From Alphaproteobacteria bacterium (lineage in GTDB: Bacteria > Pseudomonadota > Alphaproteobacteria > Acetobacterales > Acetobacteraceae): a stretch of DNA of 64,000 nucleotides. The notes under the pieces were generated by a model. It had not been told where the DNA came from. It saw only the letters and a program-made list of their open reading frames with translations, and searched no databases. The translations under genes were made by a program, and so were the position numbers. Shown one piece after another: positions 26,669 through 36,919 of this stretch (positions within the stretch are counted from its first letter, which is position 1; each line of letters opens with the position of its first letter). Where the stretch lies: assembly GCA_020850755.1 (NCBI GenBank), contig JADZEB010000033.1, forward strand, positions 1 through 64,000. Direction: 5' to 3'.

Positions 26669-28624
26669 ATGGTCGCCATTACCCTACCCGACGGCAGCGT
26701 GCGCCAGTTCGACGGGGCCGTATCCGGCGCCGCGATCGCCGCCGCGATCGGCCCCGGCCTCGCCAAGGCCGCACTCGCCATGAGCGTGAACGGCAAGCTG
26801 GTCGATCTCTCGACCACGCTCGCCACCGATGCCACGGTGCGCTTCGTCACGCGCAAGGACCCCGAGGCGCTGGAGCTGATCCGCCACGATGCCGCCCATG
26901 TGCTGGCCGAGGCGGTGCAGGCGCTGTTTCCCGGCACGCAGGTGACGATCGGCCCGGCGATCGAGCACGGCTTCTACTACGACTTCGCCCGCAACGAGCC
27001 CTTCACGCCCGACGATTTCGCCGCGATCGAGGCGAAGATGAAGGCGATCGTCGCGGCCAACGCCGCCTTCGTGCGCGAGGAATGGGACCGCGACGAGGCG
27101 ATCGCCTTCTTCAAGGGCAAGGGCGAGCACTACAAGGCCGAGATCATCCAGGACCTGCCGCGCGAGGAGACGATCTCGCTCTACCGCCAGGGCGGGTGGG
27201 TCGATCTCTGCCGCGGGCCGCACATGCGCGGCACCGGCGATGTCGGTACCGCCTTCAAGCGGCTCAAGGTCGCCGGCGCCTACTGGCGCGGCGATCACCG
27301 CAACGCCGTGCTCCAGCGCATCTACGGCACCGCCTGGCGCGACGAGAAGGAGCTCAAGGCCTACCTGACGATGCTCGAGGAGGCCGAGAAGCGCGACCAT
27401 CGCCGGCTCGGCCGCGAGATGGGCCTGTTCCACCTCCAGGAGGAGGCGGTGGGCAGCGTGTTCTGGCATCCGAAGGGCTGGCGGCTGTGGCGCACGGCGG
27501 AGAACTATGTCCGCCGCCGCCTCGATGCCGAGGGCTATGTCGAGGTCAAGACGCCGCAACTTCTCGACCGCAGCTTCTGGGAAGCCTCGGGGCACTGGGA
27601 CAAGTATGCCGGGGCGATGTTCACCGCCACCCCGCGCGCCGAGGACGCCGAGGAGCACAAGCACGGCCGCATCCTGGCGATCAAGCCGATGAACTGCCCC
27701 TGCCATGTGCAGATCTTCAAGCAGGGCATCAAGAGCTACCGCGACCTGCCCTTGCGCTTGGCCGAGTTCGGCGCCTGCCACCGCTACGAGCCCTCGGGCG
27801 CGCTGCACGGCATCATGCGCGTGCGCGCCTTCACCCAGGACGATGCGCACATCTTCTGCACCGAGGACCAGATCACCGAGGAGACGAAATCCTTCATCGC
27901 GCTCTTGATGTCGATGTATCGCGATTTCGGCTTCACCGAGGTGGTGATCAAGTTCTCCGACCGCCCGGACGTGCGCGCCGGCGAGGACGCGGTGTGGGAC
28001 AAGGCCGAGGGCGCGCTCAAGGCGGCGGTGGAGGCCGCCGGCCACCCCTATACGCTCAATCCCGGCGAGGGCGCCTTCTACGGCCCCAAGCTTGAATTCG
28101 TGCTGCGCGACGCGATCGGGCGCGACTGGCAGTGCGGCACGCTGCAGGTCGATTTCGTGCTGCCCGAGCGGCTCGACGCCGAATATGTCGCCGCCGATGG
28201 CTCCCGCCGCCGCCCGGTGATGCTGCACCGCGCGATCCTGGGCAGCTTCGAGCGCTTCCTCGGCATCCTGATCGAGCAGTATGCCGGTCGCTTCCCGCTC
28301 TGGCTTGCGCCCTTGCAGGTGGTGGTGGCGACCATCACCTCGGAAGCCGACGCCTATGCGCGCAAGGTCGCGGCCGAACTCGCCGCCGCCGGCCTGCAGG
28401 TGGAAACCGACCTGCGCAACGAGAAGATCAACTACAAGGTGCGCGAGCATTCGCTGGCCAAGGTGCCCCTGATCGCCGTTGTCGGCCGCAAGGAGGCCGA
28501 GCAGGACACGGTCGCGTTGCGCCGGTTGGGCGGCGAGACGCAGGAGGTGCTTGCGCTCGCGGACGCCGTGGCTAGACTTCGCGCCGAGGCGATGCCGCCC
28601 GACCTTCGCCCGGCCGGGCGGTAA
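26669..28624 (+). CDS. thrS: Threonyl-tRNA synthetase
   Basis: A 651-residue enzyme with TGS domain (1-62), second additional domain of the editing region ([27 protein letters not shown]), class II catalytic core with the zinc ligands Cys in MNCPCH, His in [19 protein letters not shown] and His in [13 protein letters not shown], and an anticodon-binding domain ([28 protein letters not shown]). Full length. It opens the translation block thrS, infC, rpmI, rplT, pheS, pheT. No hairpin typical of an operator was evident in the short upstream gap. Confidence 0.98.
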   Translation: MVAITLPDGSVRQFDGAVSGAAIAAAIGPGLAKAALAMSVNGKLVDLSTTLATDATVRFVTRKDPEALELIRHDAAHVLAEAVQALFPGTQVTIGPAIEHGFYYDFARNEPFTPDDFAAIEAKMKAIVAANAAFVREEWDRDEAIAFFKGKGEHYKAEIIQDLPREETISLYRQGGWVDLCRGPHMRGTGDVGTAFKRLKVAGAYWRGDHRNAVLQRIYGTAWRDEKELKAYLTMLEEAEKRDHRRLGREMGLFHLQEEAVGSVFWHPKGWRLWRTAENYVRRRLDAEGYVEVKTPQLLDRSFWEASGHWDKYAGAMFTATPRAEDAEEHKHGRILAIKPMNCPCHVQIFKQGIKSYRDLPLRLAEFGACHRYEPSGALHGIMRVRAFTQDDAHIFCTEDQITEETKSFIALLMSMYRDFGFTEVVIKFSDRPDVRAGEDAVWDKAEGALKAAVEAAGHPYTLNPGEGAFYGPKLEFVLRDAIGRDWQCGTLQVDFVLPERLDAEYVAADGSRRRPVMLHRAILGSFERFLGILIEQYAGRFPLWLAPLQVVVATITSEADAYARKVAAELAAAGLQVETDLRNEKINYKVREHSLAKVPLIAVVGRKEAEQDTVALRRLGGETQEVLALADAVARLRAEAMPPDLRPAGR

Positions 28625-28681
28625 CCCCCGGAACGATCGATCCGCGCCCGCCTTACGAACCGCTACAGCCCAGCAACTGCC

Positions 28682-28698
28682 AAGGAGAGACCGCCATA
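28682..28698 (+). promoter_or_regulatory. infC: Ribosome-binding site and AUA start codon of infC
   Basis: AAGGAG (28682-28687) stands 8 bases before an ATA triplet (28696-28698) that is in frame with infC. The next in-frame ATG, at 28711, is 23 bases from the AAGGAG and has only CCGCCCACCC before it. Rare start codons (AUU in E. coli, AUC or AUA elsewhere) are a known property of infC and allow IF3 to repress its own translation. The use of AUA here is inferred from the spacing and the frame. Confidence 0.75.
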
Positions 28699-29232
28699 CC
28701 CCGCCCACCCATGCCCGCGCCGCCCTCCAAGGACGGGCCGCGCGTCAACGACGAGATCAGGGTCCCGCAAGTGCGCCTGATCGATGCCGAAGGCGAGATG
28801 ATCGGTGTCGTTCCGATCCGCGAAGCGCTGAGCCGCGCCGCCGAGGTTGGCCTCGACCTTCTCGAAATATCGCCCAATGCCGATCCGCCGGTCTGCAAGA
28901 TCCTGGATTACGGCAAGTTCAAATATGAACAGCAGAAGAAAAAGAACGAGGCGAAGAAGAAGCAGAAGGTCATCGAGATCAAGGAAATCAAGATTCGCCC
29001 CAATATCGACGAGCACGATTATGGCGTGAAGATGCGCGCCATGAAAAGCTTCCTCGAGGAGGGCGACAAGGTCAAGGTGACGCTCCGCTTCCGCGGCCGC
29101 GAGATGGCCCATATGGAGCTTGGCGTGAAGGTGCTGGAGCGCGTGCGCGCCGATCTCGACGCGCTGGCCAAGGTGGAACAGTTCCCCCGCCTCGAAGGCC
29201 GGCAGATGATCATGGTGATGACGCCGAAATAG
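28696..29232 (+). CDS. infC: Translation initiation factor IF-3
   Basis: A 178-residue protein when started at the AUA at 28696, or 173 residues from ATG 28711. The N-terminal domain begins [29 protein letters not shown]; a lysine-rich linker follows ([16 protein letters not shown]); the C-terminal domain has [40 protein letters not shown]-3 keeps ribosomal subunits apart and checks the start codon-anticodon pair. The five extra residues (PRPPM after the initiator) resemble the N-terminus of other alphaproteobacterial IF-3 proteins. It lies 71 bp after thrS. Confidence 0.93.
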   Translation: MPRPPMPAPPSKDGPRVNDEIRVPQVRLIDAEGEMIGVVPIREALSRAAEVGLDLLEISPNADPPVCKILDYGKFKYEQQKKKNEAKKKQKVIEIKEIKIRPNIDEHDYGVKMRAMKSFLEEGDKVKVTLRFRGREMAHMELGVKVLERVRADLDALAKVEQFPRLEGRQMIMVMTPK

Positions 29233-29330
29233 CCGCCCGGGCCGCAGGGTGCGGCGGACGGGACCGACCGCGTTCCATCCCGCGAGCCGAAGCGGATGAC
29301 GCAGCGCCGCCACCCTCGCGCCCACCGCCC

Positions 29331-29464
29331 TTGCATCCAGCGGCCTTGCATCCAGCGGCCCTGGGCGCTATAAGCCCGCCTCCGTTCCGCGCGCCGGTGC
29401 CTCTTGGGTATGCCCGGCCGCGGGTTTCTGCGTCCCGCAGTCTGGCTCGCGCAGTCTGGCTCCG
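29331..29464. repeat. Short direct duplications upstream of rpmI
   Basis: Two adjacent copies of TTGCATCCAGCGGCC are at 29331-29345 and 29346-29360. Two copies of GCAGTCTGGCTC with a 14-bp period are at 29437 and 29451. Both lie in the 259-bp leader between infC and rpmI, which may also carry regulatory structure for the ribosomal protein genes. No riboswitch or clear L20 operator could be recognised by eye. Confidence 0.8.
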
Positions 29465-29491
29465 GGCGCCCCTATGTTCGAGGACCCCGAA

Positions 29492-29695
29492 ATGCCCAAG
29501 ATGAAGACCAAGTCGAGCGTGAAGAAGCGCTTCAAGATCACCGCCACCGGCAAGGTGCTGGCCGGGCCCGGCAACAAGCGGCACAATCTCCGCCGCCGGC
29601 CCCAGAAGATGAAGCGGAGCAATCGCGGCAGCCAGGTGCTCGAGCACCAGGATGGGCTGACCGTGAAGCAGTGGGCCCCCTACGGGCTGCGCTGA
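29492..29695 (+). CDS. rpmI: 50S ribosomal protein L35
   Basis: A 67-residue, very basic protein ([32 protein letters not shown]). The ATG at 29492 is used because it gives the universal MPKMKTKS start and has GAGGA 8 bases upstream. An ATG at 29474 in the same frame would overlap that ribosome-binding site. Length is standard. rplT follows 33 bp later. Confidence 0.97.
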   Translation: MPKMKTKSSVKKRFKITATGKVLAGPGNKRHNLRRRPQKMKRSNRGSQVLEHQDGLTVKQWAPYGLR

Positions 29696-29728
29696 TCCGC
29701 GACACCCTTTCAAGCCAGGAGAACCACC

Positions 29729-30088
29729 ATGCCGCGCGTCAAACGGGGTGTCACCACCCACGCCCGCCACAAGAAGGTGCTGGACCAGTCGAAGGGCTTT
29801 GTCGGCCGTTCGAGCACCAACTACCGCATCGCGCTCGAGCGCCTGGAGAAGGCGCTGCAATACGCCTTCCGCGACCGGCGCGTGCGCAAGCGCGATTTCC
29901 GCGCGCTCTGGATCCAGCGCATCAACGCCGCCGCGCGCGAGCACGGCCTGACATACGCGCAGTTCATCCACGGGCTGAAGAAGGCCGGGATCGAACTCGA
30001 CCGCAAGGTGCTGGCCGACATCGCCGCGCAGGAGCCGGCGGCGTTCAAGGACCTGGTCGCCAAGGCGCAGGCTTCCCGCTCCGCCTGA
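29729..30088 (+). CDS. rplT: 50S ribosomal protein L20
   Basis: A 119-residue protein with the family N-terminus [18 protein letters not shown] and [46 protein letters not shown]. It is essential for early assembly of the large ribosomal subunit and represses its own operon in several bacteria. AGGAGA precedes the ATG. A strong hairpin terminator lies 50 bp after the stop. Confidence 0.98.
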   Translation: MPRVKRGVTTHARHKKVLDQSKGFVGRSSTNYRIALERLEKALQYAFRDRRVRKRDFRALWIQRINAAAREHGLTYAQFIHGLKKAGIELDRKVLADIAAQEPAAFKDLVAKAQASRSA

Positions 30089-30138
30089 TTGCCGCAGGCC
30101 GCGCCAGCCAAGGCGGCCCGCGCAGCAGGATCGCTAGG

Positions 30139-30168
30139 AAAGGGCCGCCCGCGCCGGGTGGCCCTTTT
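30139..30168 (+). terminator. Rho-independent terminator or attenuator between rplT and pheS
   Basis: AAAGGGCCGCCCG, a CGC loop and CGGGTGGCCCTTT form a 13-bp stem with one G-T pair and a 3-base loop, followed by one more T and then GC. It ends the infC-rpmI-rplT transcript or attenuates transcription into pheST. The T-run after the stem is short (four T including stem bases), so partial read-through is possible. Confidence 0.8.
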
Positions 30169-30196
30169 GCTTTGGCGCCGCGCCGCGCCCCGCCCC

Positions 30197-30244
30197 GATC
30201 CAGACCTCGCCCGATCCAGACCTCGCCCGATCCAGACCTCGCCC
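30197..30244. repeat. 16-bp tandem repeat, three copies, in the pheS leader
   Basis: Three exact copies of GATCCAGACCTCGCCC (30197, 30213, 30229) lie between the terminator and the pheS start. A fourth degenerate copy (GAACCGGACC) follows. They end 15 bp before the pheS ATG, so the pheS ribosome-binding region abuts the array. No function is evident. Confidence 0.95.
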
Positions 30245-30259
30245 GAACCGGACCATGCC

Positions 30260-31351
30260 ATGACCGACGATCTCAACCGTCTGCGCCAGGACACCGAACA
30301 AGCCCTCGCTGCCGCCGCCGACATGGCCGGGCTCGAGGCCGTGCGCGTGGCCGTGCTCGGCCGCAATGGCCGCCTCACGGCGCTGCTCAAGGGCCTCGGC
30401 GCCGTGCCGGCCGAGCAGCGCAAGGAACGTGGCGGCGCGCTCAACCTGCTCAAGGACGAGGTCGCCGCGCTGATCGAGGCGCGCAAGGCGGTGCTGGAAA
30501 GCCACGCCCTCGATGCAAGGCTCAAGGCCGAGCGCGTCGATGTGACACTGCCCGCGCGCCCTTCGCCCGAGGGGCTGATCCATCCGATCAGCCGCACCAT
30601 CGAGGAGCTGGTGCAGATCTTCGGCGCGCAGGGCTTTTCCGTCGCCGAGGGGCCGGACATCGAGGATGACTGGAAGAACTTCACCGCGCTCAACATCCCC
30701 GAGGACCACCCCGCGCGCCAGGAGCACGACACCTTCTACCTGCCGCGCCGCCTGCCCGGCGGGCCGCAGCAGGGCACGCGCATGGTGCTGCGCACCCACA
30801 CCTCGCCGGTGCAGATCCGCGCCATGCTCGGGTCCAAGCCGCCCTTGCGCGTGATCTGCCCGGGCCGCACCTACCGCTCGGACCACGACGCGACCCACTC
30901 GCCCATGTTCCACCAGGTCGAGGGGCTGGTGATCGACCGCGACATCACCATGGCCCATCTCAAGGGCTGCCTGGTCGATTTCCTGCGCGCCTATTTCGGC
31001 GTCGAGGACCTGCCGGTGCGCTTCCGGCCGAGCTTCTTCCCCTTCACCGAACCCTCGGCCGAGGTGGATATCGGCTGCTCGCGCAAGGACGGCCAGCTCG
31101 TCATCGGCGCGGGGCAGGACTGGCTCGAGATCCTGGGCTGCGGGATGGTGCATCCGCGCGTGCTGGCCGCCGGCGGGATCGACCCGAACGAGTGGCAGGG
31201 CTTCGCCTTCGGCATGGGGCTGGAGCGCATCACCATGCTGAAATACGGCCTGCCCGACCTGCGCCCCTTCTTCGAGTCCGACATACGCTGGCTGCGCCAT
31301 TACGGCTTCGCCGCGCTCGATGCCGCGAGCCTCGCCACCGGCATCGCCTGA
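30260..31351 (+). CDS. pheS: Phenylalanyl-tRNA synthetase alpha subunit
   Basis: A 363-residue protein with an N-terminal coiled coil (1-85), motif 2 around [16 protein letters not shown], the [10 protein letters not shown] segment and motif 3 [14 protein letters not shown]. It carries the class II active site that charges tRNA-Phe with phenylalanine, as an alpha2beta2 enzyme with PheT. The ATG at 30260 is used because the frame further upstream reads through a tandem repeat. No strong ribosome-binding site is visible. pheT starts 23 bp later. Confidence 0.97.
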   Translation: MTDDLNRLRQDTEQALAAAADMAGLEAVRVAVLGRNGRLTALLKGLGAVPAEQRKERGGALNLLKDEVAALIEARKAVLESHALDARLKAERVDVTLPARPSPEGLIHPISRTIEELVQIFGAQGFSVAEGPDIEDDWKNFTALNIPEDHPARQEHDTFYLPRRLPGGPQQGTRMVLRTHTSPVQIRAMLGSKPPLRVICPGRTYRSDHDATHSPMFHQVEGLVIDRDITMAHLKGCLVDFLRAYFGVEDLPVRFRPSFFPFTEPSAEVDIGCSRKDGQLVIGAGQDWLEILGCGMVHPRVLAAGGIDPNEWQGFAFGMGLERITMLKYGLPDLRPFFESDIRWLRHYGFAALDAASLATGIA

Positions 31352-31374
31352 CGCGCCGAACGGGAGCCGATCCG

Positions 31375-33825
31375 ATGAAATTCACCCTTTCCTGGCTGCG
31401 CGCGCATCTTTCGGGCGATGCCTCGCTCGATGCCATCGTCAGCCGCCTGTCGGCGATCGGCCTTGAGGTCGAGAGCGTGCAGGACCGCGCGAAAAGCCTT
31501 GCCAGCCTGCGCATCGCCCATGTGGTCGAGGCAGGGCCACACCCGAACGCGGACCGGCTGCGCGTTGCCAGGGTCGATACCGGCGCGGGCGGGATCGTCA
31601 ATGTCGTCTGCGGCGCGCCCAATTGCCGCACCGGCATGAAGGCGGTGTTCGCGCCGCCCGGCACCTACATCCCCGGCACCGGCATCACGCTGAAGGCGAG
31701 CATGATCCGCGGCGCCGAGAGCAACGGCATGCTGTGCTCGGCGCGCGAACTCGAACTCGGCAACGACCATGACGGCATCCTCGACCTGCCCGCGGATGCG
31801 CCGGTGGGCACCGCCTTCGCCGCCTGGGCCGGGCTCGACGATCCGGTGATCGAGATCGGCGTCACCCCCAATCGCGGCGACGCGCTTGGCGTGCGCGGCG
31901 TCGCGCGCGACCTGGCCGCCGCCGGGCTCGGCACGCTTGTGCCCTTCGCCCCCGCAGCCGTTCCGGCGGCGATCGCCTCGCCGATGCGCTGGGCGCTCGA
32001 CTTTCCTGCCCCCGCCGCCGATGCCTGCCCCTATGTGCTCGGCCGCACCATCACCGGCGTGACCAACGGCGCCTCGCCGAAATGGCTCCAGGACCGGCTG
32101 ACGGCGATCGGCCTGCGCCCGATTTCGGCGCTGGTCGACATCACCAACTTCTTCACCTTCGATCTCGGCCGGCCGCTGCATGTCTACGACATCGACCGGC
32201 TCGCGGGGCGCACCCTGACCATCCGGCTCGGCCGCGGCGAGCGCTTCCTGGCGCTGAACGGCAAGGAGTACGAGGCCAACATCGACGATGTGGTGATCGC
32301 CGATGGCGAGACGGTGCACGGACTTGGCGGGATCATCGGCGGGGAGCATTCCGGCTGCGCCGCCGGCACACGCAGCGTGTTCCTGGAATGCGCCTATTTC
32401 GACCCGCGGCGGATGGCGGCGACGGGGCGCCGGCTCGGCTTGCAGACCGATGCGCGCTACCGCTTCGAGCGTGGCATCGACCCCGCCCTGATGCCGGCGG
32501 CGGTGGAAGCCGCCACCCGCATGATCCAGGAGCTGTGCGGCGGCCAGGCTTCCGAAGTGGTCGCGGCCGGCGCCATGCCCGGCGCCGCGCGCAGCGCCAG
32601 CATGCGCCTCTCGCGCCTGAAGGAGTTCGGCGGGGCCGACATCCCGGCCGGGACCGCGCTCCGTATCCTCGACCGGCTCGGCTTCGCCGAGGCGCGCGAG
32701 GAAGGCGGGCGCATCACCGTAATGGTGCCGTCCTGGCGGCACGATGTGGCGCAGCCCGGCGCCTCGGCGGTAGAGATCGAGCACGACCTGGTCGAGGAGG
32801 TGCTGCGCATCCACGGCTTCGAGCACATCCCGGCGACCTCGCTGCCGCGCCCGAGGGAGGCGTCGGGGGCGGCGCGCGCGGTGCCCGCACCGGCGCTGAC
32901 GCCGCGCCAGGGCCGCACCAACCTGGTGCGCCGCACGCTGGCCGCGCGCGGGCTGGCCGAATGCGTCACCTACTCCTTCATGGATGCGCGCCACGCCGCG
33001 CATTTCGGCGGCGTGCCGGACACCCTGAAGCTGGTCAACCCGATCGCCGCCGATCTCGATGCGATGCGCCCCTCGGTGCTGGCGAACCTGCTCGCCGCCG
33101 CCAGGAGCAACGCCGATCGCGGCTACCCCGACGTGGCGCTGTTCGAGATCGGACCCGTCTTCCGCGACGATACCGAAGCCGGCCAGCACGCGGTCGCCGC
33201 GGGCCTGCGCGCGGGGCTCGTGCTGCCGCGCCACCCGGAAGCGCCGCAGGGCCGCGGCGCGGACGCCTTCGACGCCAAGGCCGATGCGCTGGCGGCACTT
33301 GCCGCCATGGGCCAGCCGCTGGATGCGCTCAGCGTCACCGCCGATGCGCCCGGCTGGTTCCACCCCGGCCGCTCGGGCACGCTGCGCCAGGGCCCCAAGA
33401 CGGTGCTCGGCTGGTTCGGCGAGCTGCATCCGCGCCTGCTCGCCGCCTTCGGCACGACCGGGCCGGTGGCCGCCTTCGAGGTGCTGCTCGACGCCGTGGC
33501 CGAGCCCAAGCGCCGGCGCAAGGGGGCGGTGTCGCTTGCCGCGCTCCAGCCGCTCGCGCGCGACTTCGCCTTCCTGGTCGATGCCGACACGCCGGCCGAG
33601 GCCGTGCTCAAGGCCGCGCGCGGCGCCGAGCGGACGCTGATCGCCGGGGTGTCGCTGTTCGACGTCTACCAGGGCGAGAAGCTGCCCGCCGGCAAGAAAA
33701 GCCTGGCCATCGCCGTGACCATCCAGCCGGCCGACAAGACGCTGACGGACGCCGAGATCGAGGCGGTGGCGCAGAAGCTGGTGGCCGCCGTGGCCAAGGC
33801 CACCGGCGCCACGCTGCGCGGCTAG
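31375..33825 (+). CDS. pheT: Phenylalanyl-tRNA synthetase beta subunit
   Basis: An 816-residue protein with the full domain order: [12 protein letters not shown] start, tRNA-binding EMAP-like domain ([20 protein letters not shown]), B3/B4 editing domain, B5 domain, catalytic-like core and a C-terminal ferredoxin-fold anticodon-binding domain ([46 protein letters not shown]). GGGAG stands before the ATG. It forms the synthetase with PheS. Confidence 0.97.
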   Translation: MKFTLSWLRAHLSGDASLDAIVSRLSAIGLEVESVQDRAKSLASLRIAHVVEAGPHPNADRLRVARVDTGAGGIVNVVCGAPNCRTGMKAVFAPPGTYIPGTGITLKASMIRGAESNGMLCSARELELGNDHDGILDLPADAPVGTAFAAWAGLDDPVIEIGVTPNRGDALGVRGVARDLAAAGLGTLVPFAPAAVPAAIASPMRWALDFPAPAADACPYVLGRTITGVTNGASPKWLQDRLTAIGLRPISALVDITNFFTFDLGRPLHVYDIDRLAGRTLTIRLGRGERFLALNGKEYEANIDDVVIADGETVHGLGGIIGGEHSGCAAGTRSVFLECAYFDPRRMAATGRRLGLQTDARYRFERGIDPALMPAAVEAATRMIQELCGGQASEVVAAGAMPGAARSASMRLSRLKEFGGADIPAGTALRILDRLGFAEAREEGGRITVMVPSWRHDVAQPGASAVEIEHDLVEEVLRIHGFEHIPATSLPRPREASGAARAVPAPALTPRQGRTNLVRRTLAARGLAECVTYSFMDARHAAHFGGVPDTLKLVNPIAADLDAMRPSVLANLLAAARSNADRGYPDVALFEIGPVFRDDTEAGQHAVAAGLRAGLVLPRHPEAPQGRGADAFDAKADALAALAAMGQPLDALSVTADAPGWFHPGRSGTLRQGPKTVLGWFGELHPRLLAAFGTTGPVAAFEVLLDAVAEPKRRRKGAVSLAALQPLARDFAFLVDADTPAEAVLKAARGAERTLIAGVSLFDVYQGEKLPAGKKSLAIAVTIQPADKTLTDAEIEAVAQKLVAAVAKATGATLRG

Positions 33826-33947
33826 GCCGGCCGGGCAGAGGGTCGGGCGCAGGGCGCGCTTTCAAACCGCGCCCCGCTGCCTTATCTACTGGACGAGTTG
33901 GCGTCCGCACCAGGGGCGCGCCGCCGCCGCTTTTGAATGATGGGGTC

Positions 33948-35753
33948 ATGACCGACGTTCCGCTCGCGCGTATCCGCAACTTCGCGATCATCGCGCATAT
34001 CGACCACGGCAAGTCCACGCTGGCCGATCGGCTGATCCAGGCCACCGGCACCCTCTCCGCGCGCGAGATGAAGGAGCAGGTGCTGGACAACATGGACATC
34101 GAGCGCGAGCGCGGCATCACCATCAAGGCGCAGACCGTGCGCCTGCACTACCGCGCCAAGGACGGGCAGGACTATGTCCTGAACCTCATGGACACGCCCG
34201 GCCATGTCGATTTCGCCTACGAGGTCAGCCGCAGCCTCGCCGCCTGCGAGGGCAGCCTGCTGGTGGTCGACGCCTCGCAAGGGGTGGAGGCGCAGACGCT
34301 GGCCAATGTCTACCAGGCGATCGATGCCGGGCACGAGATCGTGCCCGTGCTGAACAAGATCGACCTGCCCGCGGCCGAGCCCGAGCGCGTGCGCCAGCAG
34401 ATCGAGGATGTGATCGGCCTGCCCGCCGACGATGCGGTGATGATCTCGGCCAAGACCGGGCTCAATATCGACCAGGTGCTGGAGGCGCTGGTCACGCGCC
34501 TGCCTCCGCCCAAGGGCGATCCCGATGCCCCGCTCAAGGCGCTGCTGGTCGATAGCTGGTACGACGCCTATCTCGGCGTGGTCATCCTGGTGCGGGTGAA
34601 GGATGGGCGCCTGCGCCGCGGCCAGAAGATCCGCATGATGGCCACCGGCGCCACCCACCCGGTCGAGCAGGTGGGCGTGTTCCGCCCCAAGATGCAGACT
34701 GTCGATGATCTCGGCCCCGGCGAGGTGGGCTACATCACCGCCGGCATCAAGACCGTGGCCGACTGCTCGGTCGGCGACACGCTGACCGAGGACCGCAACC
34801 CCGCCGCCGAGGCGCTGCCCGGCTTCAAGCCCTCGATCCCGGTGGTGTGGTGCGGCCTCTACCCGGTCGATGCCGACGATTTCGAGCGGCTGCGCGAGAG
34901 CCTGGCCAAGCTCCGGCTCAACGACGCTTCCTTCCACTACGAGGCGGAAACCTCGGCCGCGCTCGGCTTCGGCTTCCGCTGCGGCTTCCTGGGCCTGCTG
35001 CACCTGGAGATCGTGCAGGAGCGGCTGTCGCGCGAGTTCGACCTCGACCTGATCGCCACCGCCCCCTCGGTGGTCTATCGCGTCCATCGCACCAATGGCG
35101 AGGTGATGGAGCTGCACAACCCCGCCGACATGCCCGATGGCAGCGTGATCGAGCGCATCGAGGAGCCGTGGATCAAGGCCACCATCATGGTGCCCGACGA
35201 TTATCTCGGCGCCGTCCTGCAGCTCTGCAACGACCGGCGCGGCCAGCAGGTCGACCTGACCTATGTCGGCAACCGGGCGATGGCGGTCTATCGCCTGCCG
35301 TTGAACGAGGTGGTGTTCGACTTCTACGACCGGCTGAAATCGGTCAGCCGCGGCTATGCCAGCTTCGACTACCAGATGGACGGCTATACCGAGGGCGACC
35401 TGGTCAAGATCAGCATCCTGGTCAATCTTGATCCGGTCGATGCACTGGCCTTCATCGCCCATCGCAGCCATGCCGAGAGCCGCGGCCGCTCGATCTGCGA
35501 GCGGCTGAAGGAGCTCATTCCGCAGCAGCTGTTCAAGATCGCGATCCAGGCGGCGATCGGCGGGCGCGTGATCGCGCGCGAGACGATCAGCGCGCTGCGC
35601 AAGGACGTGACCGCGAAATGCTATGGCGGCGACATCACGCGCAAGCGCAAGCTGCTGGAGAAGCAGAAGGAAGGCAAGAAGCGCATGCGCCAGTTCGGCA
35701 AGGTGGAGATCCCGCAATCCGCCTTCCTGGCCGCGCTGAAGATGGACAGCTAG
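33948..35753 (+). CDS. lepA: Elongation factor 4 (LepA)
   Basis: A 601-residue GTPase with normal length. G1 is [10 protein letters not shown]2 in the [12 protein letters not shown] region, G3 DTPGH, G4 NKID and G5 in SAKTG. Domains II, III and V and the unique C-terminal domain follow ([33 protein letters not shown]). It acts on ribosomes during initiation/elongation under stress. It is convergent with the carbonic anhydrase gene; the two are separated by a hairpin-rich element. Confidence 0.98.
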   Translation: MTDVPLARIRNFAIIAHIDHGKSTLADRLIQATGTLSAREMKEQVLDNMDIERERGITIKAQTVRLHYRAKDGQDYVLNLMDTPGHVDFAYEVSRSLAACEGSLLVVDASQGVEAQTLANVYQAIDAGHEIVPVLNKIDLPAAEPERVRQQIEDVIGLPADDAVMISAKTGLNIDQVLEALVTRLPPPKGDPDAPLKALLVDSWYDAYLGVVILVRVKDGRLRRGQKIRMMATGATHPVEQVGVFRPKMQTVDDLGPGEVGYITAGIKTVADCSVGDTLTEDRNPAAEALPGFKPSIPVVWCGLYPVDADDFERLRESLAKLRLNDASFHYEAETSAALGFGFRCGFLGLLHLEIVQERLSREFDLDLIATAPSVVYRVHRTNGEVMELHNPADMPDGSVIERIEEPWIKATIMVPDDYLGAVLQLCNDRRGQQVDLTYVGNRAMAVYRLPLNEVVFDFYDRLKSVSRGYASFDYQMDGYTEGDLVKISILVNLDPVDALAFIAHRSHAESRGRSICERLKELIPQQLFKIAIQAAIGGRVIARETISALRKDVTAKCYGGDITRKRKLLEKQKEGKKRMRQFGKVEIPQSAFLAALKMDS

Positions 35754-35790
35754 GACGGCGTTCGTCCGGCCGCGGGGCCTCGCCCGGCGC

Positions 35791-35923
35791 CTAGGGCACG
35801 TTCCGTTCGGCTTGAATCAGCCAAACGGAACTCGTGCCCGAGCAACTTATGGTTTGCGAGCGGCTTAGACCGATCTGGTGGAACCGCGCTGCGGTTCCAC
35901 CATATCGGACTAAGCCGCTCTAG
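35791..35923. repeat. Mosaic intergenic element with two large hairpins, bounded by CTAG
   Basis: The element starts and ends with CTAG. Hairpin 1 (35794-35839) has arms GGGCACGTTCCGTTCGGCT and its complement with a 2-base bulge around the loop TGAATC. Hairpin 2 (35858-35920) has 30-bp arms with 28 matching positions and a 3-base loop; the left arm starts GAGCGGCTTAGACCG. It lies between the convergent ends of lepA and the carbonic anhydrase gene and could also work as a two-way terminator. The structure resembles the repetitive palindromic elements of alphaproteobacterial genomes. A partial copy of its left end is at 51600. Confidence 0.85.
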
Positions 35924-36735
35924 CGTGCCTTGACCCGCACCTTTTCCCGCACCGCCGCCGCGCCCGCCGCCTCGTCCACCGCCCCGTGGCCGCCGCAGCA
36001 GGCAGGGCCCCCGCCGTCTTCGCAAACCGGCATCGCCGCGAACACCGCCACCGCCTGGCGCATCGCCGCGCTTTGCGCGTCGGTTGGTCCGTCGATCACA
36101 TACTGGTCGATCGAGGGGAGCGCATCGCGTTCCTCGATCGAGGAGAGGTGCGGGCCGAGATCGCGCAAGAGCCCGTCATGGATCGCGTAGATCCAGCCAT
36201 GCAGGTGCAGCTTCCGGCCGCGCGCCCAGGCATTCTCGATGATCGGGGTGGCCGCCAGCCGACGCACCTGCATGCCGATATTGATCTCGCACATGCGATC
36301 GAGGCGCTTCTGCTCGTTCTCCATCGCGCCGAACACGGCAGCATGCTTGCGGTAGAGCATCGAGAGCGGTTGCAGCCAGTGATCGACGATCGCGCCCCGC
36401 TCGCCCGAGATGGCACGGCGCACGCCGCCGCAGCCGTAATGGCCGCACACGATCACATGCTCGACCTTCAGCGCCTCGACCGCGAACTCCAGCACCGAGA
36501 GGATGTTGAGGTCGCTCGTATGCACGACATTGGCGATGTTGCGATGGACGAACACCTCGCCCGGGTCGAGGCCGAGCACGTCGTTCGCCGTCACGCGGCT
36601 GTCCGAGCAGCCGATCCAGAGATAGTGCGGGCTCTGCTGCTCGGCCATGCGGCGGAAGAAATCGGGATCGGCGCGGCGCTTGTTGTCGGCCCAGACGACG
36701 TTGCGATCGAGCAGCTGGTCGAGCGTGCGGGACAT
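35920..36735 (-). CDS. Beta-class carbonic anhydrase
   Basis: A 271-residue protein that interconverts CO2 and bicarbonate. Zinc ligands are in WIGCSDSRV (Cys and Asp) and VIVCGHYGCGG (His and Cys). ANVVHTSDLNILSVLEFAVEALKVEHV and KLHLHGWIYAIHDGLL are typical of the family. ATG at 36735 has AAGGAG upstream. The C-terminus is unusual: a 45-residue tail containing CEDGGGPACCGGHG, a Cys/His-rich stretch that might bind metal, and a basic end (REKVRVKAR). The stop codon TAG is part of the CTAG that bounds the hairpin element, so the element touches the gene end. Confidence 0.95.
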   Translation of the reverse strand: MSRTLDQLLDRNVVWADNKRRADPDFFRRMAEQQSPHYLWIGCSDSRVTANDVLGLDPGEVFVHRNIANVVHTSDLNILSVLEFAVEALKVEHVIVCGHYGCGGVRRAISGERGAIVDHWLQPLSMLYRKHAAVFGAMENEQKRLDRMCEINIGMQVRRLAATPIIENAWARGRKLHLHGWIYAIHDGLLRDLGPHLSSIEERDALPSIDQYVIDGPTDAQSAAMRQAVAVFAAMPVCEDGGGPACCGGHGAVDEAAGAAAVREKVRVKAR

Positions 36736-36919
36736 CGGGAACGCATCTCCTTGCCATGCGCCGCGCGCCGGCAGGACCAACCCGGGAACCAGGGGCAGGC
36801 TGGGCGAGATGGCGAGCCAGGATGCGACGCGCACGGCCGATTGTTAGGCGCAGCCGGCAGCGCGTGCCAGGGGCGATCCTGCGCCAGTCTTGATCCGCAT
36901 CAAGAGTTGCTCCGGTTCG

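Noticed and set aside
26684-28708. Long minus-strand frame opposite thrS
   Set aside because: Antisense of a conserved gene with shadow composition.
29474-29491. Upstream ATG for rpmI (MFEDPE...)
   Set aside because: L35 starts with MPKMKTKS in all relatives known to me, and the GAGGA within this extension is the ribosome-binding site of the start at 29492.
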